Positions 18,080 to 25,035 of a stretch of DNA of 64,000 nucleotides are shown piece after piece. How positions within the stretch are numbered: the first letter of the stretch is position 1; the number at the start of each line of letters is the position of its first letter. A model generated the notes under the pieces. That model searched no databases and was not told where the DNA came from. It was given only the letters and a program-made list of their open reading frames with translations. The translations under genes were made by a program, and so were the position numbers. The DNA comes from Eubacteriales bacterium (GTDB lineage: Bacteria; Bacillota; Clostridia; Lachnospirales; Lachnospiraceae), in assembly GCA_030524455.1 (NCBI GenBank), contig JAUNGT010000001.1, positions 310,001 to 374,000 of the forward strand, written 5' to 3'.

Positions 18080-19261
18080 ATGATGATGAGCAGGCATTTG
18101 GAGACGCAGTGTATTCATGGAAACCAGGATTTTTCCTGGCAGGATCCCACCAGGGCGGTGAGCTTTCCGATTTATCAGACGGCCACCTTCGGCCATATCG
18201 GGCTGGGGCAGTCCACGGGCTTTGACTACACCCGGGAGAAGAATCCCACCCGGCAGCGGCTGGAGGAGACGGTGGCCGCATTGGAGCAGGCAAACGGCAC
18301 GGTCGCCTTTTCCTCCGGCATGGCGGCGGTGAGCGCCTGTTTCGAGCTGTTTTCGCCGGGGGATCATATCATTTGCTCCGAGGATCTCTACGGCGGCGTG
18401 ACGCGGCTGATCAATACGGTGGGAAAAAAGAACGGACTGACGGCGGATTTTGCGGATACCGGCGATCTGGAGCGGGTGGAGGCGCTGCTGCGTCCCGAAA
18501 CCCGGGCGCTGTATGTGGAGACGCCCAGCAACCCGATGATGGAGATCACCGACCTCAGAGCCTGCGCGGAATTTGCGAAGCGCCACGGACTGCTTCTGAT
18601 TGCGGACAACACGTTTCTCTCCCCCTATCTGCAAAATCCCATCGCCCTGGGGGCAGATCTGGCGGTGCACAGCGGCAGTAAGTTCCTGAGCGGTCACAAC
18701 GATACGATCGCGGGCTTTGTCTGCACGGCCACGCAGGAGCTGACGGACCGGATCCGACTGATTGAAAAGACCACCGGCGGCTGTCTGTCCCCCTTTGACA
18801 GCTGGCTGGTGCTGCGCGGCATCAAAACGCTGGCGGTGCGCATGGAGCGGCAGCAGGAAAACGCGGGGAAGCTGGCCCGGTGGCTGGAGCAAAATCCCAA
18901 AGTGAAACGGGTATATTATCCGGGGCTTTGCAGCCATCCCGGACATGAGATCAACGCTTCCCAGGCCAGAGGGGCGGGCGCGATGATTTCTTTTTGCACG
19001 GATACGGAGCAGACGGCCCGGCAGGTGCTGGAGCGGGTGCGGCTGATTACCTTCGCGGAGAGCCTTGGAGGGACGGAATCTTTGATTACCTATCCGATGG
19101 TACAGACCCACGCGGACGTGCCGAAGGAGCAGCGCGACCGGCTGGGGATCACGGAGACGCTGCTGCGGCTGTCTGTGGGACTGGAGAACGCAGAGGATCT
19201 GATGGCGGATCTGGAGCAGGCCTTTGACGGGGAGCCCGGAGGAACGGCAGATGAAGTATGA
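18080..19261 (+). CDS. Cys/Met metabolism PLP enzyme (cystathionine gamma-synthase/lyase-like)
   Basis: 393 aa, fold-type I gamma-family PLP enzyme. Markers: YDYTRxxNPT-like FDYTREKNPTRQRLEE, FSSGMAAVSA, EDLYGGVTRL, ETPSNPMMEITD, and the PLP Lys near residue 200 in HSGSKFLSGHND. Gamma-synthase, gamma-lyase and homocysteine-forming activities cannot be separated by motif; with PatB next door, cystathionine formation followed by beta-cleavage to homocysteine is an economical reading. Three tandem ATGs (18080, 18083, 18086) follow GGAGG at 18073-18077; the second or third is best spaced. Confidence 0.9.
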   Translation: MMMSRHLETQCIHGNQDFSWQDPTRAVSFPIYQTATFGHIGLGQSTGFDYTREKNPTRQRLEETVAALEQANGTVAFSSGMAAVSACFELFSPGDHIICSEDLYGGVTRLINTVGKKNGLTADFADTGDLERVEALLRPETRALYVETPSNPMMEITDLRACAEFAKRHGLLLIADNTFLSPYLQNPIALGADLAVHSGSKFLSGHNDTIAGFVCTATQELTDRIRLIEKTTGGCLSPFDSWLVLRGIKTLAVRMERQQENAGKLARWLEQNPKVKRVYYPGLCSHPGHEINASQARGAGAMISFCTDTEQTARQVLERVRLITFAESLGGTESLITYPMVQTHADVPKEQRDRLGITETLLRLSVGLENAEDLMADLEQAFDGEPGGTADEV

Positions 19262-20435
19262 TTTTGATGAGAGAATCGACCGGCACAACACAAACAGCCT
19301 GAAATATGATTTTGCCCTGCAGAGAGGGCACGGGGAGGACGAGCTTCCCCTGTGGGTGGCCGATATGGATTTCCGTGCGCCCACGCCCGTGCTGGAGGCC
19401 CTTGAAAAAGCGGTGCGGCACGGCATTTTCGGCTACAGCGAGGCGAAAGAGGCCTATTTTGAGGCGCTTTCCGGGTGGTTTTCGTCCCGCTTTGGCTGGG
19501 AGCCGCACCGGGAGTGGCTGGTCAAAACGCCGGGTGTCGTGTACGCCCTGGCGATGGCGGTGCGGGCCCTGACACAGGAAGGGGACGGCGTGCTGATTCA
19601 GACGCCGGTCTACTATCCCTTCTATGAGGTGATCCGGGACAATAACCGGAAAATTGCGGAAAACCCGCTGCTGTACCAAAATGGCCGCTATGAGATTGAT
19701 TTTGAGGATCTGGAAAAAAAGATGGCGGCAGGGGAGGCAAAGCTGCTGCTGTTGTGCAGTCCCCACAATCCGGTGGGACGCGTATGGACGGCGCGGGAGC
19801 TGCAGAAAATCGGCGAGCTCTGCGATACCTACCATATTTGGGTTGTGTCCGATGAGATCCACTGTGATTTTGCGTTTCCGGAGCACCCGCATACGATGTT
19901 TCTGAGCGCCTGCCCACATCTTGCCGGGCGGACGGTGCTGTGTACCGCACCCAGCAAAACCTTCAACCTGGCGGGGCTGCAGGTGTCCAACATCTGGATC
20001 CCGGATAAAGGACTGCGGGAGAGGTTTGAAAGGGAGATCGCCAAAAGCGGCTATTCCCAGTTAAACTGTCTGGGGCTGACGGCCTGCCAGGCCGCCTATG
20101 AGCAGGGCGGCGAGTGGCTGGAGGAGTGCCGGGCCTATCTGCGGGAAAATCTGGACTATCTGCGGGATTTTCTGGGAAAGCGGCTGCCGCAGCTTCGGCT
20201 GGTGGAGCCGGAGGGAACCTATTTTGCCTGGCTGGACTGCTCCGGGCTTGGGATGTCCTGGCAGGAGCAGGAGCACTTTTTTCGCCGGGAGGCGAAGCTG
20301 TGGCTCGACGGCGGCCATATTTTCGGAAAGGCCTCCGGACAGTTTGAACGGATCGTGCTGGCCTGCCCCCGGGAGACGCTTCGGGAGGCGCTTTTGCGGC
20401 TGGAGAAGGCCTGCCGGGAAAGGAACGGCCGATGA
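19251..20435 (+). CDS. patB: PatB/MalY-type cystathionine beta-lyase (aminotransferase class I/II fold)
   Basis: 394 aa PLP enzyme that splits C-S bonds of cystathionine or cysteine. Family features: LPLWVADMDF at the N-terminus, SPHNPVGRVWT, VSDEIHCDF and PLP Lys236 in APSKTFNLAGLQ. The start overlaps the previous gene by 11 nt and its stop overlaps the next ATG, so three genes form a tight operon. PatB enzymes can also act as cysteine desulfhydrases. Confidence 0.9.
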   Translation: MKYDFDERIDRHNTNSLKYDFALQRGHGEDELPLWVADMDFRAPTPVLEALEKAVRHGIFGYSEAKEAYFEALSGWFSSRFGWEPHREWLVKTPGVVYALAMAVRALTQEGDGVLIQTPVYYPFYEVIRDNNRKIAENPLLYQNGRYEIDFEDLEKKMAAGEAKLLLLCSPHNPVGRVWTARELQKIGELCDTYHIWVVSDEIHCDFAFPEHPHTMFLSACPHLAGRTVLCTAPSKTFNLAGLQVSNIWIPDKGLRERFEREIAKSGYSQLNCLGLTACQAAYEQGGEWLEECRAYLRENLDYLRDFLGKRLPQLRLVEPEGTYFAWLDCSGLGMSWQEQEHFFRREAKLWLDGGHIFGKASGQFERIVLACPRETLREALLRLEKACRERNGR

Positions 20436-21052
20436 AAAATCCGCTGCGTTATCAGATTTCGGAATATGACTGCGGGCCGACAGCCCTTTTGGACGGGATC
20501 AGCTATTTGTTCGAGCGGGAGCAGATTCCGCCGGAGCTGATCCGCAATATCATGCTCTACTGTCTGGACTGCTACAGTCCGGAGGGGGAGAGCGGCAAAA
20601 GCGGAACCTCCTGCACGGCCATGATGTTTCTGAGCAACTGGCTGGACGGCTTCGGACGGGCGGGACAGCTTCCGGTTTCCAGCGGCTATCTGTCCGGCAG
20701 CCAGGTCCATATGGGACAAAACGGCGGCGTCTGCGATGCGCTCAGACGGAAGGGCGCTGCCGTGGTGCGGCTCTTTTTCGATATTCCCCATTATGTGCTG
20801 CTCACCGGAATCGAGGGGGACAGCATCCGGATGTTTGATCCTTACTATATGGACCGGGCTTACGCGCCGGCGGACGTACGCATGGTGGAGGACGCTCCCT
20901 TTTCCCACAACCGGCTTGTGCCGGTGCGGTATTTTGAGCGGGAGAGCGAGGAGCTTTATTCCCTGGGGCCAATGGACGGACGGGAGGCTGTGCTTCTGTT
21001 TAATGAGGCGACAAAGCTGACCTCGGAAAAAACAATCGAATATTTTATCTGA
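20432..21052 (+). CDS. C39-like intracellular cysteine peptidase homolog, paralog 1
   Basis: 206 aa, no signal peptide or membrane segment. Cys14 (SEYDCGPTALLDGI), His120 (IPHYVLLTG) and Asp136 (MFDPYY) line up with the Cys-His-Asp set of C39 bacteriocin-processing peptidases, but there is no ABC transporter around them. The start overlaps patB by 4 nt, so it is co-translated with sulfur amino acid genes. A paralog of equal layout lies on the other strand at 24222-24833. Function unknown; possible roles are intracellular peptide processing or amide hydrolysis. Confidence 0.75.
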   Translation: MKNPLRYQISEYDCGPTALLDGISYLFEREQIPPELIRNIMLYCLDCYSPEGESGKSGTSCTAMMFLSNWLDGFGRAGQLPVSSGYLSGSQVHMGQNGGVCDALRRKGAAVVRLFFDIPHYVLLTGIEGDSIRMFDPYYMDRAYAPADVRMVEDAPFSHNRLVPVRYFERESEELYSLGPMDGREAVLLFNEATKLTSEKTIEYFI

Positions 21053-21079
21053 AAAAGGGATTGACAAATCCCTTTTTTT
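21052..21079 (+). terminator. Terminator of the PLP/C39 operon
   Basis: AAAAAGGGATT (21052-21062) pairs with AATCCCTTTTT (21067-21077) across a 4-nt loop and ends in T7. The stop codon of the C39-like gene directly precedes it. Confidence 0.85.
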
Positions 21080-21089
21080 GTTTTAAACT
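21061..21089 (+). promoter_or_regulatory. Candidate cysK promoter embedded in the upstream terminator
   Basis: TTGACA (21061-21066) is formed by the stem/loop of the terminator; 17 nt later stands TAAACT (21084-21089). The start point would be about 40 nt ahead of the cysK ATG. The -35 is perfect, the -10 moderate. Confidence 0.55.
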
Positions 21090-21136
21090 TTAAACATACA
21101 AAACAAGTAGGTAATTAGGAATAGGAGGATAATACA

Positions 21137-22069
21137 ATGGGAAAATATTACACATCCGCAGATCAGCTCATCGGGGGCACACCGCTTTTGGAGCTGTCCC
21201 GCCTGGAGAAAGCGGAGGGCTTAAAGGCACACGTTTTTGGGAAGCTGGAATACTTTAACCCGGCGGGCTCCGTCAAGGACAGGATCGCGAAGGCCATGAT
21301 TGAGGATGCCGAGAAGAAGGGGCTTCTCAAGCCCGGCTCCGTGATCATCGAGCCCACCTCCGGCAATACCGGGATCGGGCTGGCCAGCGTGGCGGCGGCC
21401 AGGGGCTACCGGACGATTATCGTAATGCCGGAGACCATGAGCGTGGAGCGACGTCAGCTGATGAAGGCCTACGGGGCGGAGCTGGTGCTGACGGAGGGGA
21501 CGAGAGGCATGACCGGCGCGATTGAGAAGGCCGACGAGCTGGCAAAGCAGATTCCGGACAGCTTTATCCCGGGCCAGTTTGTGAATCCGGCCAACCCGGA
21601 GGTGCATTTTGCAACCACCGGCCCGGAGATCTGGGAGGATCTGGACGGAAAGGTGGATATCCTGGTGGCGGGCGTGGGAACCGGCGGCACCATCACCGGC
21701 ACCGGCGAATATTTAAAGAGCAAAAATCCGGAGGTAAAGGTAGTGGCGGTGGAGCCTGCGTCCTCCCCGGTACTCAGCCAGGGCAAGGCGGGCGCGCATA
21801 AGATTCAGGGCATCGGCGCCGGCTTTGTGCCCAAGGTGCTGGACACGAAGGTGTACGACGAGATCATCACGGTGGAGAATGACGACGCCTTCGCGACGGG
21901 ACGCCGGATCGGGCACACGGAGGGCGTGCTGGTGGGCATCTCCTCCGGCGCGGCGGTGTGGGCGGCTCTGCAGCTGGCGAAGCGCCCGGAAAACGAGGGC
22001 AAAAATATCGTGGTAATCCTGCCGGATACCGGGGACCGTTATCTTTCCACGCCTCTTTTCGCGGAGTAA
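21137..22069 (+). CDS. cysK: Cysteine synthase A (O-acetylserine sulfhydrylase)
   Basis: Makes cysteine from O-acetylserine and sulfide. 310 aa, beta-family PLP enzyme with Lys47 in [11 protein letters not shown], the substrate loop [11 protein letters not shown], and the phosphate-binding [26 protein letters not shown] before ATG 21137 is a strong ribosome site. It follows the cystathionine-cleaving genes and precedes asnB, giving a locus for sulfur and asparagine assimilation. Confidence 0.96.
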   Translation: MGKYYTSADQLIGGTPLLELSRLEKAEGLKAHVFGKLEYFNPAGSVKDRIAKAMIEDAEKKGLLKPGSVIIEPTSGNTGIGLASVAAARGYRTIIVMPETMSVERRQLMKAYGAELVLTEGTRGMTGAIEKADELAKQIPDSFIPGQFVNPANPEVHFATTGPEIWEDLDGKVDILVAGVGTGGTITGTGEYLKSKNPEVKVVAVEPASSPVLSQGKAGAHKIQGIGAGFVPKVLDTKVYDEIITVENDDAFATGRRIGHTEGVLVGISSGAAVWAALQLAKRPENEGKNIVVILPDTGDRYLSTPLFAE

Positions 22070-22082
22070 TCCGAAAAAATGA

Positions 22083-22111
22083 TTGACAGCAGCGCGCTGA
22101 TGTGCTATTTT
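22083..22111 (+). promoter_or_regulatory. Promoter of the asnB T-box transcript
   Basis: TTGACA (22083-22088), 17-nt spacer, TATTTT (22106-22111), 13 nt after the cysK stop. Confidence 0.7.
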
Positions 22112-22127
22112 GTTAAAAAGTCAAAAG

Positions 22128-22364
22128 CGATGACGGAGAAAAGTAATGCGGCGGTCCGGCACAGAGAGCGGGGGACGGGTGAGAGCCCTGCGCGGCGGCC
22201 GCATGAAAGAACACTTCCGAGCTGCGAGCTGAACGCACTCTGCGCTGTGGGCAGGGGAGGCAAGTAGGCGAGCCGGAGTCCCACGTTACAGGGATAGCGT
22301 TTCATGAGAACGCGAAAAAGGGGTCGTACAAGGAAGTGCGGCAAGTTAGGTGGCACCGCGGATA
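22128..22364 (+). promoter_or_regulatory. T-box leader, asparagine-specific
   Basis: Stem I carries AGTAA on its 5' side, AGAGAGC..GGGTGAGAGCC at the distal region, and GAAAG-AAC-ACTTCCGAGC on the 3' side; by alignment with known T-boxes the specifier triplet is AAC (22210-22212), an Asn codon. AAGTAGG and CGTTACAG follow in the linker/stem III part. The T-box bulge AGGTGGCACCGCGG is at 22348-22361; its TGGC would pair with the GCCA end expected of tRNAAsn. Uncharged tRNAAsn should allow read-through into asnB. Confidence 0.92.
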
Positions 22365-22366
22365 TA

Positions 22367-22421
22367 AGCAGCAGCTATTCGTCCTATCAGAGGGAGGAAC
22401 AGCTGCTGATTTTATTTTCGG
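22367..22421 (+). terminator. T-box-controlled terminator
   Basis: CAGCAGCT pairs with AGCTGCTG, with an inner GTCCT/AGGGA stem, followed by ATTTTATTTT. It competes with the antiterminator formed around the T-box bulge. Confidence 0.85.
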
Positions 22422-22438
22422 GAAAAGGAGAGAAGCTT

Positions 22439-24022
22439 ATGTGTTCAATTCTGTGCTACGCGGGAAAGGATGTCACCAAAAAGACGATGGAGGCCTATCT
22501 GGAGAGGACAAAGCTGCGGGGGCCGGATGCCCAGCAGGTGGTGGAGACACCCTTTGGCTATCTGGGCTTTGCCCGGCTGGCGATCATGGGGCTGACCCCG
22601 GACGGAATGCAGCCCTTTTGCAGGGACGAAAGCTGGGTGGTGTGCAATGGAGAGATTTACGGCTTCCGCCGGATCAAGAAGGAGCTTTCGGAGCGGGGCT
22701 ATTCCTTTCAGAGCGGCTCTGACTGCGAGGTGCTGCTGCCGCTGTTTGAGGAGTACGGACTGGAGATGTTTTCTCATCTGGATGCGGAGTACGCCTGCGT
22801 GATTTATGACCACCGGAGCGGACAGCTGATCGCTGCCCGGGATCCCATCGGGATCCGGCCGCTGTTTTACGGCTATTCGGAGAGCGGAAAGATCGCCTTT
22901 GCCAGCGAGGCCAAAAACCTGATCGGCTGGGTGGACGAGGTGCGGCCCTTCCCGCCCGGCAGCTATTACTGCGACGGGAAGTTTGTGAAATACGAGGATA
23001 TCGGAGCGGTGCGCGGCTATGTGCACGACGATCTGGCGCAGATCACGAAAAACATTCACGACAAGCTGACGGAGGGGGTGAGAAAGCGGCTGGACGCGGA
23101 CGCGCCGATGGGCTTTTTGCTCTCCGGCGGACTGGATTCCAGCCTGGTGTGCGCGATTGCGGCAAACATTTTGAAAAAGCCCATCAAAACCTTCGCCATC
23201 GGTATGGATAAGGATGCCATCGATTTAAAATACGCCCGGGAGGCGGCGGAGTTTATCGGGGCGGAGCACACGGAGGTCATCATGACCCGGGACGAGGTGC
23301 TTCAAAGCCTGGAGACGGTGATCGAGGCGCTGGCCACCTACGATATCACCACCATCCGTGCCAGCATGGGAATGTATCTGGTGTGCAGGGCGATCCATCT
23401 GGCGACGGATATCAAGGTGCTTTTGACCGGGGAAATTTCCGACGAGCTGTTCGGCTACAAGTACACGGACTTTGCCCCCAGCGCGGCGGCCTTCCAGGAG
23501 GAGGCGGCAAAGCGGATGCGGGAGCTGTACTGTTATGATGTGCTGCGGGCAGACCGGTGTCTGGCGGCAAACAGCCTGGAGGCCCGCGTCCCCTTCGGAG
23601 ATCTGGATTTTGCGCGCTATGTGATGTCCATCGATCCGGCCCGCAAGCTCAACACCTACGGAAAGGGAAAATATCTGCTGCGAAAGGCCTTCGAGGCGGA
23701 TCAGATCCTGCCGGAGCACATTTTATGGCGGGAGAAGGCGGCCTTCAGCGACGCGGTGGGACACAGCATGGTGGACGACCTGAAGGAATACGCGCAGAGC
23801 CTTTATACAGATGACGAATACGAGGAAAAGAGAAAAAAATATGACTTTGCTCAGCCCTTCACGAAGGAGAGCCTTCTGTACCGGGAGATCTTTGAAAAAT
23901 ATTATCCGGGACAGGCGAAGATGATTCCCGGCTTCTGGATGCCAAACAGGGAATGGGAGGGCTGCAATGTGGACGACCCCAGCGCACGGGTGCTGTCCAA
24001 CTACGGAGAAAGCGGGAAGTAA
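22439..24022 (+). CDS. asnB: Asparagine synthase (glutamine-hydrolysing)
   Basis: Converts aspartate to asparagine using glutamine and ATP. 527 aa. The start must be ATG 22439, which leaves Cys2 exposed as the glutaminase nucleophile (MCSILCYAG) and has AAAAGGAGAG upstream; an earlier in-frame ATG (22304) lies in the T-box. The N-terminal class II amidotransferase domain includes RLAIMGL and VVCNGEIYG; the synthetase domain has the PPi loop LLSGGLDSS and GEISDELFGYKYT. Regulated by the T-box leader. Repeat element E2 begins 4 nt after its stop. Confidence 0.96.
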   Translation: MCSILCYAGKDVTKKTMEAYLERTKLRGPDAQQVVETPFGYLGFARLAIMGLTPDGMQPFCRDESWVVCNGEIYGFRRIKKELSERGYSFQSGSDCEVLLPLFEEYGLEMFSHLDAEYACVIYDHRSGQLIAARDPIGIRPLFYGYSESGKIAFASEAKNLIGWVDEVRPFPPGSYYCDGKFVKYEDIGAVRGYVHDDLAQITKNIHDKLTEGVRKRLDADAPMGFLLSGGLDSSLVCAIAANILKKPIKTFAIGMDKDAIDLKYAREAAEFIGAEHTEVIMTRDEVLQSLETVIEALATYDITTIRASMGMYLVCRAIHLATDIKVLLTGEISDELFGYKYTDFAPSAAAFQEEAAKRMRELYCYDVLRADRCLAANSLEARVPFGDLDFARYVMSIDPARKLNTYGKGKYLLRKAFEADQILPEHILWREKAAFSDAVGHSMVDDLKEYAQSLYTDDEYEEKRKKYDFAQPFTKESLLYREIFEKYYPGQAKMIPGFWMPNREWEGCNVDDPSARVLSNYGESGK

Positions 24023-24025
24023 GTC

Positions 24026-24185
24026 AACAGTTCAGCCAGACAGGAGTGAACGGCCAAAATCGTGCTCGCACGAATTTTGGCTGGTTGCTCCTGTCTGAGG
24101 GAGCGCCCGGTTATGAGCAAAGAGAGCCGCGAAGCGGCGGAGAGCGCGTTAGCGCGGCTTTGCGAATGGCGCGGGCTGAACTTAT
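24026..24185 (+). repeat. Terminal-inverted-repeat structured element E, copy E2
   Basis: 160 bp, opposite orientation to E1. Ends AACAGTTCAGCC (24026-24037) and GGCTGAACTTAT (24174-24185). The stem CAGACAGGAGT/GCTCCTGTCTG differs from E1 at three positions per arm, each compensated. Shared blocks: CGTGCTCGCACGAATTT, CTGAGGGAGCGCCCGGTTAT, AGCCGCGAAGCGGCGGA, GCGCGTTAGCGCGGC, TTTGCGAATGGCGCGGG. About 25 bp shorter than E1 in the middle. Confidence 0.85.
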
Positions 24186-24221
24186 GAAAGAAGAAAAAGA
24201 ACGGGAAGCAAGCCGCAGGGC

Positions 24222-24833
24222 CTACTTCCCGTCCGTTCTTTTCATGATGAGGGCCTCCCGGCAGGGAAAATCGCCCATCTCGTAATAGCCTTTGGTGAGG
24301 CGGTTTAAACGCTCCAGACTCACGGCCCGGTTGGCCCGCTTGGGCTGCCCGTTTATGAAGCGGATGCCCTTGGAGTAATATTCCGCGTCAAATTCCGGGG
24401 TGCCCTCCTCCTCGTAGTAGGGATCAAAAAGAAGCGCCTCGCCGTTGTCCGAAAGACCGGTGAGCAGCACATAGTGGGGGACCTCCAGAAAAACATGGAG
24501 TACCGTCACGGCCCCTTCCTCCAGTGCCTGGTGAATCCGGCTGCCGGGCAGGACGGTCACCGCCTCTTTGGACAAAAATTCACAGGAAAAGGGCAGCCGG
24601 CGCACCTGGCTTGTCTGGTTGAGCCAGCTGCCGATGAACTTCATGGCGGCGGCGGAGGTGCCGTGCTTGCAGGGTTCGCCGGATTCATTGTAGGTATCCA
24701 TACAGTAGAGCATGATGAACTTGATAATGTCCGGGCTGATCTCCTCCCGCTCGAACAGATAGCGTATCCCATTAATTAAGGAAACGGGGCCGCAATCATA
24801 TTCGGAGGACTGATAATTCAGATAATTTTTCAT
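24222..24833 (-). CDS. C39-like intracellular cysteine peptidase homolog, paralog 2
   Basis: 203 aa; paralog of the protein at 20432-21052 with collinear sequence: Cys14 (SEYDCGPVSLINGI), His120 (VPHYVLLTG), Asp137 (LFDPYY), plus RYLFERE and IMLYCMD blocks shared with paralog 1. No leader peptide. Start ATG 24833 is chosen because homology to paralog 1 begins there (MKNYLNYQSSEYDCG); the longer frame to 24932 would overlap its own promoter. Monocistronic, transcribed opposite to asnB. Function unknown. Confidence 0.75.
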   Translation of the reverse strand: MKNYLNYQSSEYDCGPVSLINGIRYLFEREEISPDIIKFIMLYCMDTYNESGEPCKHGTSAAAMKFIGSWLNQTSQVRRLPFSCEFLSKEAVTVLPGSRIHQALEEGAVTVLHVFLEVPHYVLLTGLSDNGEALLFDPYYEEEGTPEFDAEYYSKGIRFINGQPKRANRAVSLERLNRLTKGYYEMGDFPCREALIMKRTDGK

Positions 24834-24897
24834 TTTTCTCTGTACCTTTTCCTTAAATCGTGTAAAATAGACTGAGACACGTCGGACTCTGCTGACG

Positions 24898-24926
24898 AAT
24901 ATAACGCGAATATTGTATTTTGTCAA
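24898..24926 (-). promoter_or_regulatory. Promoter of C39-like paralog 2
   Basis: On the minus strand TTGACA (24926-24921), 17-nt spacer, TATATT (24903-24898). The leader is about 60 nt. Confidence 0.75.
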
Positions 24927-24943
24927 GAACATACATATATGGC

Positions 24944-24972
24944 TTGACAGGAGCGGGAAAGTGTATTATTAT
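24944..24972 (+). promoter_or_regulatory. Promoter of the peptide transporter operon
   Basis: TTGACA (24944-24949), 17-nt spacer, TATTAT (24967-24972). It is back to back with the minus-strand promoter, their -35 boxes only 17 nt apart. Confidence 0.75.
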
Positions 24973-25035
24973 CCCTATAACATATCAAATAAATAGGAAT
25001 TTGAAATGTGGGTTTGCTGTGAAAGGAGGAGCATT

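Noticed and set aside
17987-19426. 479-codon minus-strand frame opposite the PLP enzyme
   Set aside because: Shadow frame of the gamma-family PLP enzyme; no recognisable motifs.
22304-22438. 45-codon N-terminal extension of asparagine synthase
   Set aside because: Lies in the T-box leader and would bury the essential Cys2.
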